Below are positions 1-15,000 of a stretch of 64,000 nucleotides of DNA, piece by piece. The position numbers were made by a program, and so were the translations under genes. Every line of letters starts with the position of its first letter. Positions within the stretch are counted from its first letter, which is position 1. The DNA comes from Taxillus chinensis (Eukaryota > Streptophyta > Magnoliopsida > Santalales > Loranthaceae). The stretch covers positions 54,105,031 through 54,169,030 of the forward strand of contig CM042084.1 of the NCBI GenBank assembly GCA_023512835.1, written 5' to 3'. The notes under the pieces were generated by a model, which saw only the letters and a program-made list of their open reading frames with translations, was not told the origin of the DNA and ran no database searches.

Positions 1-63
1 CAAATCAAACCCGGTGTCAATTAGAATGGCACCCAAACAAGACTCAACCAAGTCACCTAGAGC
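1..63 (-). CDS. DCL4: DCL4 exon 22, partial
   Basis: 21 codons cut by the window edge: [20 protein letters not shown] then [11 protein letters not shown] is the second half of the RNase IIIb active site (catalytic Asp and Glu). Acceptor CTTCAG|. The remaining IIIb helices and dsRNA-binding domains are expected to the left. Confidence 0.92.
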
Positions 64-3000
64 CTGAAGCCACAGTAACAATTTCAGTAAAGAATAAGGA
101 AAAGTGTTTTATATGAGAAAATCAACATAACTAGAAGCTAGAGAATAGTTTAGGGAGTTATTAAAGTGATCCATTTTTTTTAAAAATGTAAAGATGAACA
201 GCCACATGTGTTCTGAAAAAGTATTTTAGAAGACTAGAACAAGGAAAATAATTTTCAAAAAATAACTGTTTTTATACGTAGATAGTAATTGAAGACAGTA
301 TTTCATAGTTAATTTCTCCCTCTCAAAGAAAAGTTTAAAAAACAAAATTAACTATATGCCCTGAGGACCCTAATATGTAGACAGGTGCTAAGACATTCCA
401 ATAAAACACATGATAATTTCCATTATTATAAAGATGAGATTCCAAAAAATCAACCAAATCTCTCTATAAAAACATTATGAAATTCATGCTAACACCAACA
501 CATAAACGGGACACCTATAGACAAGTAATAGGTGTGGGTTTCAGGTCTCCCAACTAAAATTATAAATCACTGAGTCAACAGTGAGTTTTAAACTTTACCT
601 TTGGACATTTTGGACCTTCAATGAAACTCCTTTCTGATTCAGTTTTTTTAATAAAGTTCGCATAATCTTTTATGGCATCAGAGAGGCCACTTGAATCACT
701 AATAAGAAATTTGTCGAAGGACCGGTCTATTGCAACTTTAGCAAAGGCCTTATTACTCACACAAGCTGATCTTAAATCTGTCAACTGACCAGGCTTTAAC
801 TTTGGATAAACAGAATAAAGATACGCCGTGATTAAGTAATCCAATACAGCATCTCCCAAAAACTCCAGTCTCTGGCAAAACAATTCCATGTCGAAGTGTC
901 AAAGAAAAGTTATTAGCCACCTAAGAAGTTCTACCTTCCGTAACATTCTTCTGATAAAAGAAAATAAAGCGATACACAGGTAAGAGTATTGTTATATTAC
1001 ATGCAATAAATATATTTATAAAAAATCCTACTCAAACGAACAAGTAATTAGATAACCTTAGTGTAGAAAATCTGGATGCCTTGGTTAGGAAGTTACTATT
1101 ATTATTATTATTATTATTATTATTGTTTAGTATAGATTTGGTGTTTAGGGCATCCTTCCCACCGTAAGCTCCAGTCTATATTACTATCTGTTGTGTTTCT
1201 TAAGACTCTTTCTTGTGAAAAATGCGAGTTAGGTAAACATCACCGTTTGTCTTTTCCTTTGCGACAAATAAATCTAGTGGATACACCCTTCGCCTTAGTT
1301 CATTCTTACATATGGGATCCTTTGTAGATGATTATTTTCGCATGACATAGTTATATTTAATAAAAGATCGAATAGAAGTGGTCTCTTGTAATGTGTGACA
1401 TTGCATACAACTATGACCTTTTGGAGTAAACTCAATACGGTGTCAAAAACTTCCCATTAAATAGTGCAATATCCTCAAAACTACAACCCAGTGTGTGGAG
1501 AATCCATAAATTGATCAACTATGCTCAATGGATATGTAAGATCAAGACTTCCCATCGATAATGCTCTAGATGCTCCACTAATTCTCCCTAATTAGGAAGA
1601 ATATTCAACCCAAAGGTCATAAAAGAACATACTTGTGTTTGATAAACTAACACTTCCCTCTTTTTTTGCAACCTTAATTAAAAAAAAAAAAGTATCTCAA
1701 ACCACCCAAATCTTTGTCACAAATGGTTAACTCAAATATTCCTTTAAGGATATGTCATCACAAATCAAAACAATGTTATTCATATATGGGACTAAGAAGA
1801 TACACCCTGACAATATTCGTCTAAAAAACACAGTACCATCTTTTGGAGATTGGGATAGACTAAAATTACTTATCGCAAAGCTAAATCGTTCAAACCAAGT
1901 CTGAATCAACTATTTGTTTTATCCCATTTATTGTACCTAAGATCAGACGTCAAAGGTAGTGGATAGTTAAAATGGATAGATAATCCCAATCCTTGGAAAA
2001 AAGATGGTTGACCCATCAATTTTCATTCAATAATATTTGCTGAAGTTGAAATAAAAGTTTTTGGTGGTGATCACATGACCAAAATTCTAGTCGCACCAAA
2101 ACTTTCATCAAAAGAATGAGTTGGGGTGCTCGAGTCACTTGTGACTGAAAACTTATGTGAGTCACACCAAGATTTAAAGAAACCAAGAGGAGAAAAAATG
2201 CCACAATTGTCCCCATTTAAAATTGTTCAGGCTCGTTAGCTCAATCCAGATTATGAGTATGATGATGGAAACAAATAAATAAATAAAAATAAAAGGCAAA
2301 GGGACTTGTCACTGATCATTCAAGTGTGATTGAACACCCAACACTAGAAAAATAGCAAAAAAAAAAAAAAAGGTTTACATTCTGAGAAATGAAAAACAGA
2401 AAATTTTGACAACTTGAACTTCAAGATCTTTTCTTACAAGGATGATAAAAAAAACTTCTTTCTCTTCTCTGTTTTTTTTCTTTGAGTATATAAAAAGGAA
2501 AACCTCTCTCGGTATGTGTGCGCGTGTCAAAAAAAAATATGTACCCTTGATCACCTTTGTTAGACGCCATTTTGACCAAGCCAGGTCACAACTAAACTTA
2601 GCAAGGAAACCTAAAATGGAGGCCCACTTTTAAAAAAGACCTTAAAGCGCCTCAAAACCGGGACTAAATGATAGAAAATTACAAACCAACCCACTTAATG
2701 GGACCCAATTCCAACTTAAAATGAGAAAGTTATAATCAAAACAGTTTTGATCATAAAATCCAAACTTGCAAAAGGACAGTCAAAATTCAGAGTATTGTGG
2801 TCGAATCCGCATTAACATAGACAAATCCGGTTCATTGTGGTCAAATCCGAATCATCGTGGTCAAATCCGAAATATCATTCTTATACTAAGACCTCAATGA
2901 TAGGAAGTAACGAATTTGAGCTCCCCACTAGTTCGAAATAAGGAATCCGAATCATCCTTAACACGGTGTAAGGAATCCGAGTTATTCCTTAGCACGGAGT

Positions 3001-6000
3001 AAGCAATCTGAGCTATTTGTTAGCACAGAGTAAGAAATCTGAGCTATTTCTTAGCACGGAGTAAGGAATCCGAGCTCCCCACTAGTCCGAAATAAGGGAT
3101 CTGAATCATCCTTAAATCTGAAATAGACTTCAATGATACAGAGTAAGGAATCCGAGCTCCCCACTAGTTCAGAATAAGGGATCCGAATCATCCTGAACAC
3201 GGAGTTAGGAATCCTTATTTCTTACTCAAGCTATTCCTTAGCACGGAGTAAGGATCCGAGCCATTCCTAAATACGGAATAAGCTTCAATGATGCAGAATA
3301 AGGAATTCGAGCCTTCCATTAGCACAGAATAAGAAATTCGACCTCTCCACTAGTCCAGAATAAGCTTCAATAGCAAGAAATAAGGAACTTGAGCCTTCCA
3401 CTAGTCCAGAATAAGAGATCCAAGTCATCCTTAGCACGTAGTAAGGATCAGAGCTATTCCTAAGTCCAGAATAAGCTTCAACAGCACGGAATAAGGTCCC
3501 TTAGCACGGAGTAATGATCTGAGCCTTCCCTTAACATGGAGTAACAATCCGAGCTATTTCTAAGCCCGGAATAAAGAGCCTTAACACGGAGTAAGGAATC
3601 CGAACTTCATAAGCACGGAGTAAGGAGTCCGAGCTTCCCACTAGTCCGAAATAAAGGATCTGAGCCATCATTAACACGGAATAAGGGATCCGTGTCTCCA
3701 ACTAGCCCGGAATAAGTCCCAATGATCCGAAACATAGCTCCAATGATCCGGAACAAGCCTCAAAGATCCGGACTGGTCCATAACTTCAATAATCTGCAGC
3801 CCCAATGATCCAAAAAAGAGCATCACTAATACAGAATTAGTTTCCTGTTCTTGAACCGAAACTTCCAGTCATCCGAAATAAATCCAAATTCAAAAGTCAA
3901 ACTTGGTCAAATCGAAATATCCAATGATTCGAAAATCATCTGCGTAATCCGAAAGAACTCCAAAGACAATTCCTCTACCAGCTTGGAAACGACTCCAACG
4001 CGTCGAGACTCTAAAAAATTCTTTTTCGGAGCGCATTAATTACGAACAGTGACTTGGGACTCCATTTTTTAGCATAGGACAGGTAGCCTCAGGACACTAC
4101 AGTTGACCCATGGGGACTGTATTACCATTAACACCCAACAACACCAATAGTTTTCGTCCAGCCCTTACGCATCAAAGCGTCCAGATACAATGGAAGCTTA
4201 AATAATCCCAAGCGATTTATTTATTTTCAGGCATTCCTTTTTTCAAACATGGGAACAGAAGTCGTAATTAAACCTTTGAGATGTCCGCAGATGACCCTTT
4301 AAAATTTTAAAGAGTGCAATTAATGCACTAACGGACACTTCCCTTAAATGCCTATAAATAGGCTATCCATAAACCTCTCGAAAGGCATCAATTATCAAAG
4401 GAGGATTACGAGACGAAAAATAAAGGAGAAAGGCATCTAGAATTGCTCTTTGTCTTCAAGTAGCAAAAGAGGACGTTTCAAACAAAGGAGAGAGCATTCG
4501 AAATTGTAAAAGCCGAAGGCATAAAGCAAGGAAAGGAAAGATGCATTTTTCTTTCTAACGTTTTTGTTTTCAGGGAGACTTTTGGAGGAAGATCTCCAAA
4601 TTCGGTCACAAAAAAGACCACTTGGGTTCTTCTCTCTAATTTCTTTATATTTAAACTTTTAAAACTTTTTTTCTCACATGTTTTGATGTGAAACGGTTTC
4701 CCTTTTTAACTTGTATTCCTTTTTTTCTTCAAAAATAAAAAAGAGACAATCAAAAGTTCACATTTTCTATAAAAATTAAAACAAGGCCTATGTGGTAATG
4801 ACGATTAAGTCCTAGATGCTCATATCCTAGTCCGCTGAACCAACATCAATTGTTGCAACATTTTCATATTTGGATTCAAATCGTTTTTTTTATTTTTTTT
4901 CTAAAAAAGAGAATTATTTTTTTTGTTTTCCTTAAAAATAAATATTATCATATGGACCTAGATCCCATATTCTTTTTCTAAAATTAGAATGTCTCGTTTA
5001 TTTAATTTAAAATTTGCCTTTTAATTTTTCTGGGCCTAGATCCTAAAATCTCCATTTTCTTTAAAAATTAAAAATACAAAAAATAACTTTTTAACAAAGC
5101 AAGCAAACACTCATAATTCAGAACTAGGTACCAACAATGGGCGTTTTAGGGGTGCAAGAATTTTTCTTCATTCCCTACGTGTAACCTATTCCCAAACCTT
5201 AATCTCTAGACTTGTAGACCTTTTTGTCTTTTTCTAAGTGCCCAATCACACCTCTAAACTATTTGGTGGTGACTCGTATTTTCGTTTCTTTTACGATTTG
5301 TGTGAACCTTGTGCAGGGATTTGTGTGAGCCTTGTGCAGGGACGACTCTGCTGGGGACTGTTGTGAGAGTCTAGCCATAGTCTCAACTTATGGAATGTTG
5401 GTTTTCTTGTTTCTTTTCTTTTTATTTTTTTTTTATTCTATAATTGTTTTATTCGTGCATCTCTCTCTCTTTCTCCAACCCTATACCCGGGTTTTCTCTA
5501 ACACATTAGAATTAGAGAGGCTAGTAAAGGTTTTTGGTTGTGCTTCTCTACGTGGAATACCTAAAATGTCTCACTCAGGCGAGATGTCCTTTCTTGTTAA
5601 TGCCAAAGAGGTACAAGAAGGACCCCCTCCATCAATGCCCTTTTCGGTACGAGAGCTCTTTCTTAGTTGTTGTTAATGCCCTCGTGGTAAAAGACTTAGA
5701 TTTAGAAGCCTTATGGGTATGACCTTCATGTGTTTAAGCCTTACTATGTTTTGACCTGTCTTATTTGAACCATGTATTTAAACGATAACCCCTTGTATAT
5801 ATTATCTTTGCTCTCTTTGCTAGCACCTCATTTTCATGCATTGCGAGATCATTGCATTCCATACATTCACCTAGGACGCATGGCAAGTTTCGATCACTTT
5901 CTAGCCCAACTCGAGGACAAAGAAGGTGTGGAGGAAGTCACCTATGCAGCAGCGCAAATCCACCATCAACTTGGAGACTTTTCAAGAGAAGATTTGGAGC

Positions 6001-9000
6001 AGATCGTACCAGCCGTTAAGACCCAAATGCGAATTCAAATGGCTAACCGAGAAGAACTGGATGTCATATGGGCATAATGGCCTTTCCATACCCAAGCCGC
6101 ATACACTAAAAAGTACAAGGACTTGTTGCATCTAACATGAGTACCCGTCGACGAGGCTATGCTTAAAGCAGTAGTGCCCTTTTGGGACGTGGGGCGAAGG
6201 TGTTTCACCTTCAATGACAAAGATTTGACCCCCACTGTGGAGGAGTATCAGGCACTATTGGGGAGGCTAATCAATGGAGGCTCAAAGGTTTTCCTTCCAA
6301 ATATATACATCTCATGTCTACAAACACTATCACAATTTATGGGAATTACAAGCAGGGGTAGGCTTGAAGTCATCCCTTGGCTAGCATTAAGAAACAAAAT
6401 GTATCAAGCAGATGGCATGAAACTTTACTCCTTGTTCACATTGGTTATTTATGGGTTGATCATTTTCTCCCGAGTCATGGGTCAAATTGATGGAGCAGTG
6501 GTGGAACTAGTAGTAAAAGTGATAGGGGGGGTTGATCCAATCCCTGCAATCCTTGCTGAATTCATTTTCCGCTCCTCTACGCATGGCTAAAAAATCATTT
6601 TCCATGCATGGATTCATAGCCTGAAAAAGTAGCTGCATTGCCACATAGCACGCTACATGAAACTGAAGCAGAGTAGACCCACAAGCTATAAACCATAACC
6701 GAAGACGAAATTGTGTGGACTGTTCCCTGGATGCCTAAGGTCGACATGATCTACAGCTGTGCACAATACAATTGGGTCCCATTGCTTGGTCCTTGGGGAG
6801 GTACCGCTTATGCCCCTCTCCAAGCCAGGAAGACAACTTAGAGGCCATCAGATCCCTCTATTGTTACATGAGATGGAGGCCTATGACTTCATATACACTG
6901 AAGCAAAGGCTCAAAGTAAAACTTTCAAGATGTATCTGGCATGGCTAGCACCTTGAAAGGTCAAAGCCAGTCTCTATCATCCTGCAATTCACTCATCATA
7001 CCCTTCATGGCGACAACGGTATGTAACACATGTAGAGGCCCATCAAGATCCAAGAAAGGAACTCCTCCAAAACAAGGTAGAATTCGAAACGCTACGACCG
7101 AAAGTTCAATAGCAACGAGAGACCATTTGAAGGATGACCGAGAAAATTCAACAGACTAGAAAGGTGATCCCGAGGAAAACATGTGACAGTTAAGAATGAT
7201 CGAAGCTTGCCCCAAATCATATCATTATAGGATTGTCCATTTCAATTTTTCTTTCCATTGATGTATTTTGTTTCATCAATAAAATGTTTTATGTGATTTT
7301 TGTCAATACCATTTCATTTCATGCATAACATGCATAAAAAAAAAACAAAAGACAGAAAAACAAAAATAAATCCTTCTTCACTCAGGTTTGCTAGAAGGCC
7401 TCGAGCAGGATACATTTACACAACTTGAGGTCTCAATGTGATCATACTAAAGATAGACTTACCCTCCTTGAACAAACTCAATGGGGGCAGGGGGAAAGCA
7501 TGCTGCAATAGAAATGGAACCCGAGAAGAGTTCTAAGGGACAGGGTAACAAGGTCCCCACACTCCAAAAATAGATGCAGACTTCATTGTTCAAATCGGGG
7601 CTCAAATTTTGACCTAGATTTAGGGTGTCATTGGCACTATGAGGGAGGTAGTCTAGGAGGTTGTATAGGAGAAGAGGAGGCAATAGCAACTTCCACACCA
7701 ATAGGTTCAAGAGGAAGTGAGTCGCAGGTTGACTAGGTCAGTTGGGTAAGCAAAGAAGGGCCGATAAACTTTGAGGCTAGCACTAGACCGGATATAAGGC
7801 CGCATAAGGCATTAGGTTAAATGGACAGAGGACATTTTCAAACTTATCCAAGTACCGATTGATGTGAGAGTCCATCTAGCAACCGACTTTCTTATCGGTA
7901 GGGCCCATGGATGGTGGGGACCCGTGAGGACAATTCACGAAAGCCAATTGACTTAGGAAGAGTTTGTGGAAGACTACTTCTCTCGATCAAGGTACTTCTG
8001 TAAGTGAGTGGACTGATGATGTGTGCAGATTGGGGCCATTAAGGTGAAGATGGGGTGATATGATCTATCAGCTAGCCAATTTGACCTTGGTGGATGTACG
8101 AAGAGAGGTAAAGATTGTTTTGCCTAAGATGGTTGATCAATTTTCTAATTTTAAAATATTTCAAAAGACTTTTTTGATTTACCACCTAAAAGAGAGGTGC
8201 AGTTCTCAATAGAGATGCTGCCTAGGACAACACTTATCGAGCTAATAGCTTATAAGATGGCACTAAGAGCAACTCCAACCCACTATATATTATTTACATG
8301 TAGACATTAAAAGTTACAATTTTTGCTCCAACAGACTCTTCAAATGGCTCTTCAGATCTAGAAATTACTACAATGACTCTTCACAAATGAAGGCTCACTA
8401 TTCATTATCTATATTTTATTTTATTATTTTTATTGGTCTTTCTCTCTCCTCTCTCATCTCTTGTTCTCTCTGTCTCTCCCCTCTCCCATCCCTGCTGCCT
8501 CATCCCAGCCGCCCCCCATCCCTGCCGCTCCATCCTAGCCGGCACAGTCATCTCCCACCATCCCCCCCCCCCCCCCCGTCGGTTGCTCCTCATCGAAGTC
8601 AGGGAAGACGCAGGGAGGTAGGAAGTCGCCGCCGACTTGGCGATCCACGCCGCAGCTGCACGATTTCTTCGAATTCAATCGACGCCGCAACCGCACGACT
8701 TCTTCGCACCGTCCAGGAAGGCGACAAAGCACGCAAACTCAAAAGTCCTCTCCCCCACCACCGTCAACCGCGGAGTCTTCGAATTTGATCCACAAATGCT
8801 TGATCGCCGCCTCCATGAGCTGGATCGACCTCCTCCTAACCTGGCTCAAGTGGGCTATTGAGTAAAAACAGAGAGCTTTGATTTAGCGTAGCTTTGTGGG
8901 CTATCCACAAACACTTGATCATCCATCCCATTCCACAAGATGGCCTCGCCACCGATCCATGTCTCGATGTCGTACCGATCCGCAGTGATGAGGGCGCGAA

Positions 9001-12000
9001 GGACGGTAGGGACGTGGGCGCCACGGATGCCGAACGACGACCAAATACATTTTCATATTAAAAATATTATTTTAATATAAATATATATAAAATAAATATG
9101 ACTGTTGGAGCTCAACTTTAAAAACAACTCTTTACATCTGAAATTTTATTCACATGTAGATAAAAAATATGTATTAGTGTTGAAGTTACTCTAACTAAGC
9201 TTAAAGAACTCAAGAAACAGATAGATGATCTCTTAGCTCGTGATTTTATCAGACATAGTTCGCTTTCGGTGCTCTGGTATCTTTCGCCAACAAAGGAAAT
9301 TGATAACTGTGAATAACATATTCTTATTGCCAAGAATTAATAGCTTAAGGAAGTCAAGAGGCAGATAGATGATCACTTCAGTTATTATGGACTACAAAAA
9401 GTTAAACCAAGTGACTCTGAATAACATGTCTGTTGCCGAGAATTGATGATTTGTTTGACTAGTTTAGGAGTCCTCAGTGGTTTTTCAATATTGATCCGAG
9501 ATGAAGATACCATCAATAACATCTAAGGGAGGCAAACATCCAAAGGCAACCGTTAGTTGCAGGTAAGGCCATTTTGAGTGGATGGTAATGCCTTTTCAGC
9601 TCACAAATGTTTCAAAGGTAATGATGAATTAGATTTTTCTCCTTACTTGGATTTATTTGTTTCATAGAATATATTCTGATTTACTTCCTAACTGAGAGGA
9701 AGTATGACAAGCATTTGCAAGTAGTCTTCTGGATATTGTGGGATTACATATTGTATGCAAAGTTCACCAAGTGTGACTTTTGGCTATCGCAGGTGGAGTT
9801 ACATATTGTATGCAAAGTTTACCTCAACTATTTTGATTCTTCTACCACATGAGGATTTGCCATATAAGACCTATTGTGATGCCTCCAAAGTTGGTTTTGA
9901 TTTTTGTGCGACAGGAAGGTGAAAGTTTATAGCTCTCAACAATTGAGGCCTCATGAACACAATTACCTCATACATAATTCAAAGTTAGCTACAATGATCT
10001 TTGTACTAAAAAGTTAGCATCATATTTCCTGAGAAAGAAATTCGTGGTGTATAGTTCTCACAAAAGTATGCAGTACATCTTTTCTTAAACGAATTTGAAC
10101 CTCAAGTACAGGCAGTGGGTGGAATACATCCAACAATTCAAGCTTGACCTGTAGTATACACCTGGGAAGGGTACCGGAGTGTAAGTGGGACCGTGTGACC
10201 ATAAACTTTGTGAATGGACTAACGCATTCTAGAGGCCATGATATTATTTTGGTTATAAATTGTTTGATGAAGTCTGCTCATTTTATTACGATTTGGGAGC
10301 AAAATCTAGTTTAGACTTTATGACAACGGTATAAACTTTCACCTCAATTTGTTAGACCGTTTTTTACTAGCACTATCGTGGGATTAGTGGCCTATCGTTT
10401 GGAGTTGCCACTAGAGTTTCCACATGTCTCAGCTGAGGAATTACTACACAAATCTCTCACATGTGATAGACTGGCTAGAGATTGATTTGGGAGACGATGA
10501 TGTACTATCATGGATACATCAATTCAAATCCTAGATAAGCGGGAGTAGGTCTTGCGAGACAAGATAATTCCTAAAGTCAGGGTGTTATGGTATCACTGTA
10601 GCCTGAAGGGGCATATGTGTGACAGGGGGAGTTAGATGTTGGTTCTTTATTTAAAGTTAAACAGTCCTTAAGCAGGTGAGATCTAAAAGCTTTCCCAGGT
10701 CTGGAGGTATGTTGTTCATATTTGTTGTTGATATATTATTTTTTTGTGACAATTGCGTTGTTGATACTTATGAGATTGTTAATGTGAAACTGTTGGCGTT
10801 GTTGGTTAGGTAATTGGTATTGATTTACTGATAATATTGCTTTTGCGAACCTCAGATACTAGTGTATCGGTTATTTATAATATTGAGGATATGGTTTAGT
10901 TGTTGTTCTAGTAGATATCAATATGGTGGCTAGTTATTGGGTTGGGGATATGGTTATTTGATTGCACCATGTTGGTTAGTTTGATTGTTTGATCCGTATG
11001 TTGTTTTGTATTAGCCTATTTTGGTGTTTGAGGTACAAAAATCAGACATTGGGAATTGCAATTCAATTTTCTACACATAAAACTTCATAATGCAAAATTT
11101 TGGGTAGTTTTGCCACACAATCGCAACTGGCAGCCACAGCCAAAGGCAAGCAGCCGTGGCACACGGCCACAACCGTCAAGGAGGGTTTGGCATATGTATG
11201 TGGTGTGGTTCGGTGCGCAGCGATCGCGTTGTGTTGTTTGAGCGGTCGTGCCCGACCGCCACAAACACGTGTTGCGATCGAACCTATCTTTTGGGCCAAT
11301 TTTGATGTACTTTGGTTAATTGAACCCATTTGGGGTGCCCAAATCTAATATTATTGTTGATATTTCCTGTTGACATTGTTTGAGCCTTGTTTTGGCATTG
11401 ATGTGGTGATAATGTTGATATGGATATAAACCCATTTTTCTATTATTTGTGCAATTCATCTACATTGGGGGTTATTAGTGATAATGTTGATATTGGTGAT
11501 AATGTTGATATGGATATAAACGCTTGTTTTGTGATGGCTACGATTTTGTTTGGTGGTAAACTACTTGGTACTAGAGGTTGTTGGTGGACTAGTATTTGTA
11601 AAAATGGATTGAGATGACACCACAACAGTGGCATCATGAGAAGATAAAAATCAATACCTTCTAGAGGTGGCTTGGGCTTTATGTTTCACTATGCATGTTC
11701 CTAAGTGTTTTTGGATTGATGCTGTTATGACTACCGTCTATCTTATCAACTACATGTCTGCCCGTGTTTTTGACTACTGAAATCTGTTACACATGTTATC
11801 TCAATTCCACCATATACCTTCAGCACTTAATCTTTGTCCAAGGATTTTTGGTTGTGATCAATAAAAGAAAATATAGATTTCAAGGAAAAAAGAGAATTCA
11901 GCTATTATATGTGAGAGGGAGTCTTTGGCTGCTCTTAATCTTGTAGTAGTTAAACCAAGTGAGAGTGACAAGCCAACTTGGTTGTTTGGGAAATACTACT

Positions 12001-15000
12001 CAAAACGAAATACTACTCTTGACTTTGATACTCCTATAAATGGCACTATCATGCTATTGGAAAATTCTTCTGAGATTGACCATGCGACACAACTTCCCAC
12101 TGAGGTACTTGACTTTTCATCTATAATTCCAAATTCAAATGATATCTTGTCTTCTAACACTACAGGTTTAGACAATTCTGTGAGTCAGAGATATCTTCTT
12201 GGTGACCGTAGAGAACCCAATAGATTTGGCTTTTCAAAGTCCTCTTCTAATAATGGTTATCCTATTTCTGACTTTATCTCTTATCATCTTCTGTCTAAAT
12301 CTCATCTTGCTTTTGCTATTCAATTGTCTTTTGTTTCTATTTCTAGTTATTTTCAGGAAGCTCTTCGAGATCTTAAATGAAAGTCTACTATGATAGAAGA
12401 AATGAAAGTCCTTCAGAAGAACTCCACTTGGGAAATGGTTGAATTACCTTTGAATAAGAAGATGGTGGAATTCAAATGAGTATTTATAGTAAAGTACAAA
12501 TCAGATAGAACACTAGAAAGATAAAAGCCTAGATTAATTGTCAAAGGCTACACACAGACATATGGGAACGACTACCAAGAAGCATTTGCCCTTGTGGCTA
12601 AGATGGATACTATTAGAGTTATTCTTTAGTTTCTTTCTCTTGCAACTAATTTAGACCGACTATTAATACTGTTTGATGTAAAGAATGTTTTTCTTCGAGT
12701 TAGAGTATAGATGTTAATCAAATTAACTTATTACAAAGATAAGCAACTCGAATCCCATTTAGAGCTTTAGTAAATATATCGCCTAATTGTTCCCCAGTTT
12801 TCACATATCCTATGGAAATTAATCAAAGTTGAATCTTTTCGCGGACAAAATGACAATCATTTTCAATATGCTTAGTCCTCTCATGAAACACAGGATTTGA
12901 GGCAATATAGAGTGCAACCTGATTATCACACCATAATTTAGCTGGCATCAAAGTTTTAAAACGAATTTCATTTAAGAGATGAAAGATTCATATTATCTCA
13001 CACGCAGACTGTGCCATGGCCCCCGTATTTCGACCAAGACTAGATCGTGATACAATATTTTGTTTCCTCCAACAAAGACACAATAACCTGTAATGGATTT
13101 TCTATCTACTAGACAACCTACCCAATCTGCTCCTTTTATGTAACATGAATTGACTAACAACACTAACTGAATAGGTAATATCTGAACGAGTGACAGTAAA
13201 ATAATTTAACTTCCCAACCAACCTTCAATATCTCTCAGGGTAGTCAAATGGTGTCCCCTCTCTTGTGAGATGCATATTTGGAGTCATTAGAGCATTACAA
13301 GACTTTGCTCCCAATTTGCCTGTCTCAATTAATAAATCCAGGACATATTTCTTCCGAGAGAAAGATACCGCATTTACTCCTTGTAACCTCAACACTTAAT
13401 AAATATTTGAGCAATCACAAGTCCTTCATGTGAAATTGAGTATGAAGAAAGGACTTAAGAGATGAAATACTCGAAGTATCACTGCCAATGATAACAATAT
13501 CATCAACATATACCACTAAAAGGATGAAACCATTGGTTGACTGCTTGTAGAATACTGAATGGTCACACTGACTCTTAATCATTCCCCATATTTCAAGAGT
13601 TTGACTAAATTTGCCAAACCAAGCATAAGGGCTCTATTTCAAACCATATAAAGATTTCCAAAGACGACAAACACGCCCAAACTCCCCCTGAGCAACAAAA
13701 CCCAAAGGTTGCTCCATATACACCTCTTCGTAGAGATCACTATGAAGAAAAGTATTGTTAATATCCAACTAATGCAAAGACCAATAGTGAGTAGGAGCCA
13801 TAGAGATAAACAAACAAACAGAGTTTGGGCATAATCCACACTATATGTTTGGGCATAACCTTTAACAACAATATCGGCTTTTAACCACACAACAGACCCA
13901 TTAGGATTAACCTTCACTGCGAACACCTACTTGCAACCGATAACGTGTTTCCCTGAAGGTAAATAAACTAAGTCCCAAGTACCATTGTCATATAAAGCCT
14001 GCATTTCGTCAAGCATTGCTTGGCGCCAACCAGGGAGAGAAAAAGCTTCACGAACAGTTTTAAGCACACTAGTAGAAACAAGAGAGGCAACAAAAGAACA
14101 ATGGCGAAGAAGTAGGTAGAGAACATGAATCAACGGGTCGGCGCCTGAAATACACTTGAGTAATAGAATATTTGTGAGCGGCAGGAGGAACGGGACTCAT
14201 GACAAGTGCAGAAGAATACACCAAGACATTATCAGCAGCAGCAACATCCTCCTTCTGATATGAGAGAAGTGGAAAAGAAAAAAAATAGGGTGTATGTTCC
14301 ATGAAAGTAACATCAATAGAAACAAGATATTTGTTAAGACTACGACAATAACATCGATACCCTTTTTGAAGACGAGGATATCCAAGAAAAACACACTTCA
14401 AGGACTTAAGATCTAATTTAGTGACATGTGGGCAAACATCACGAACAAAGCAAGTGCTACCAAATATTTTAAGATCAATTGGAAACATGGACTTGTGGGA
14501 AAAGAGTTTGCAAAGAGATTTCGCCATAAAGAACAGATGAGGACATACGATTAATTAAGAAACATGCAGTAGAAACTGCATCAGCCCAAAAGAATTTTGG
14601 AACATTCATTTGAAATAAAAGGGCACATGCAGTTTCAAAAAGATGTCTGTTCTTTCGTTTGGCCACACCATATTGAGATGAAGTATCGACACAAGAAGTC
14701 TCATTCAGCATGCCATGTTGAGTCATAAAATTTTGAAACAATATTTGGGTATACTCTTTGGCATTATCACAACGAAAACGACGAATGAAAACATTGAATT
14801 GAATTTGGATTTCAGCACAAAAAGCATGAAAGATAGAAAAAAATTTAGAACAATTTTTCATTAAATATCACCAAGTGACATGAGAATATCATCCACAAAG
14901 GTAACAAAGTATTTAAATCCAAGTTTAGATATAATAGGACAAGGACCCAAACATCAGAATGAACTAATTCAAAAGGAACACTAGCACGTTTATTGATTCT

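Noticed and set aside
2860..3740. CRISPR-like array
   Set aside because: Units are diverged, spacing irregular, no unique spacers, and the sequence is a plant nuclear LTR region.
8387..9024. Overlapping small open frames on both strands
   Set aside because: They lie within a MITE whose borders are proven by target duplication; proline/serine-rich from C runs, no homology.
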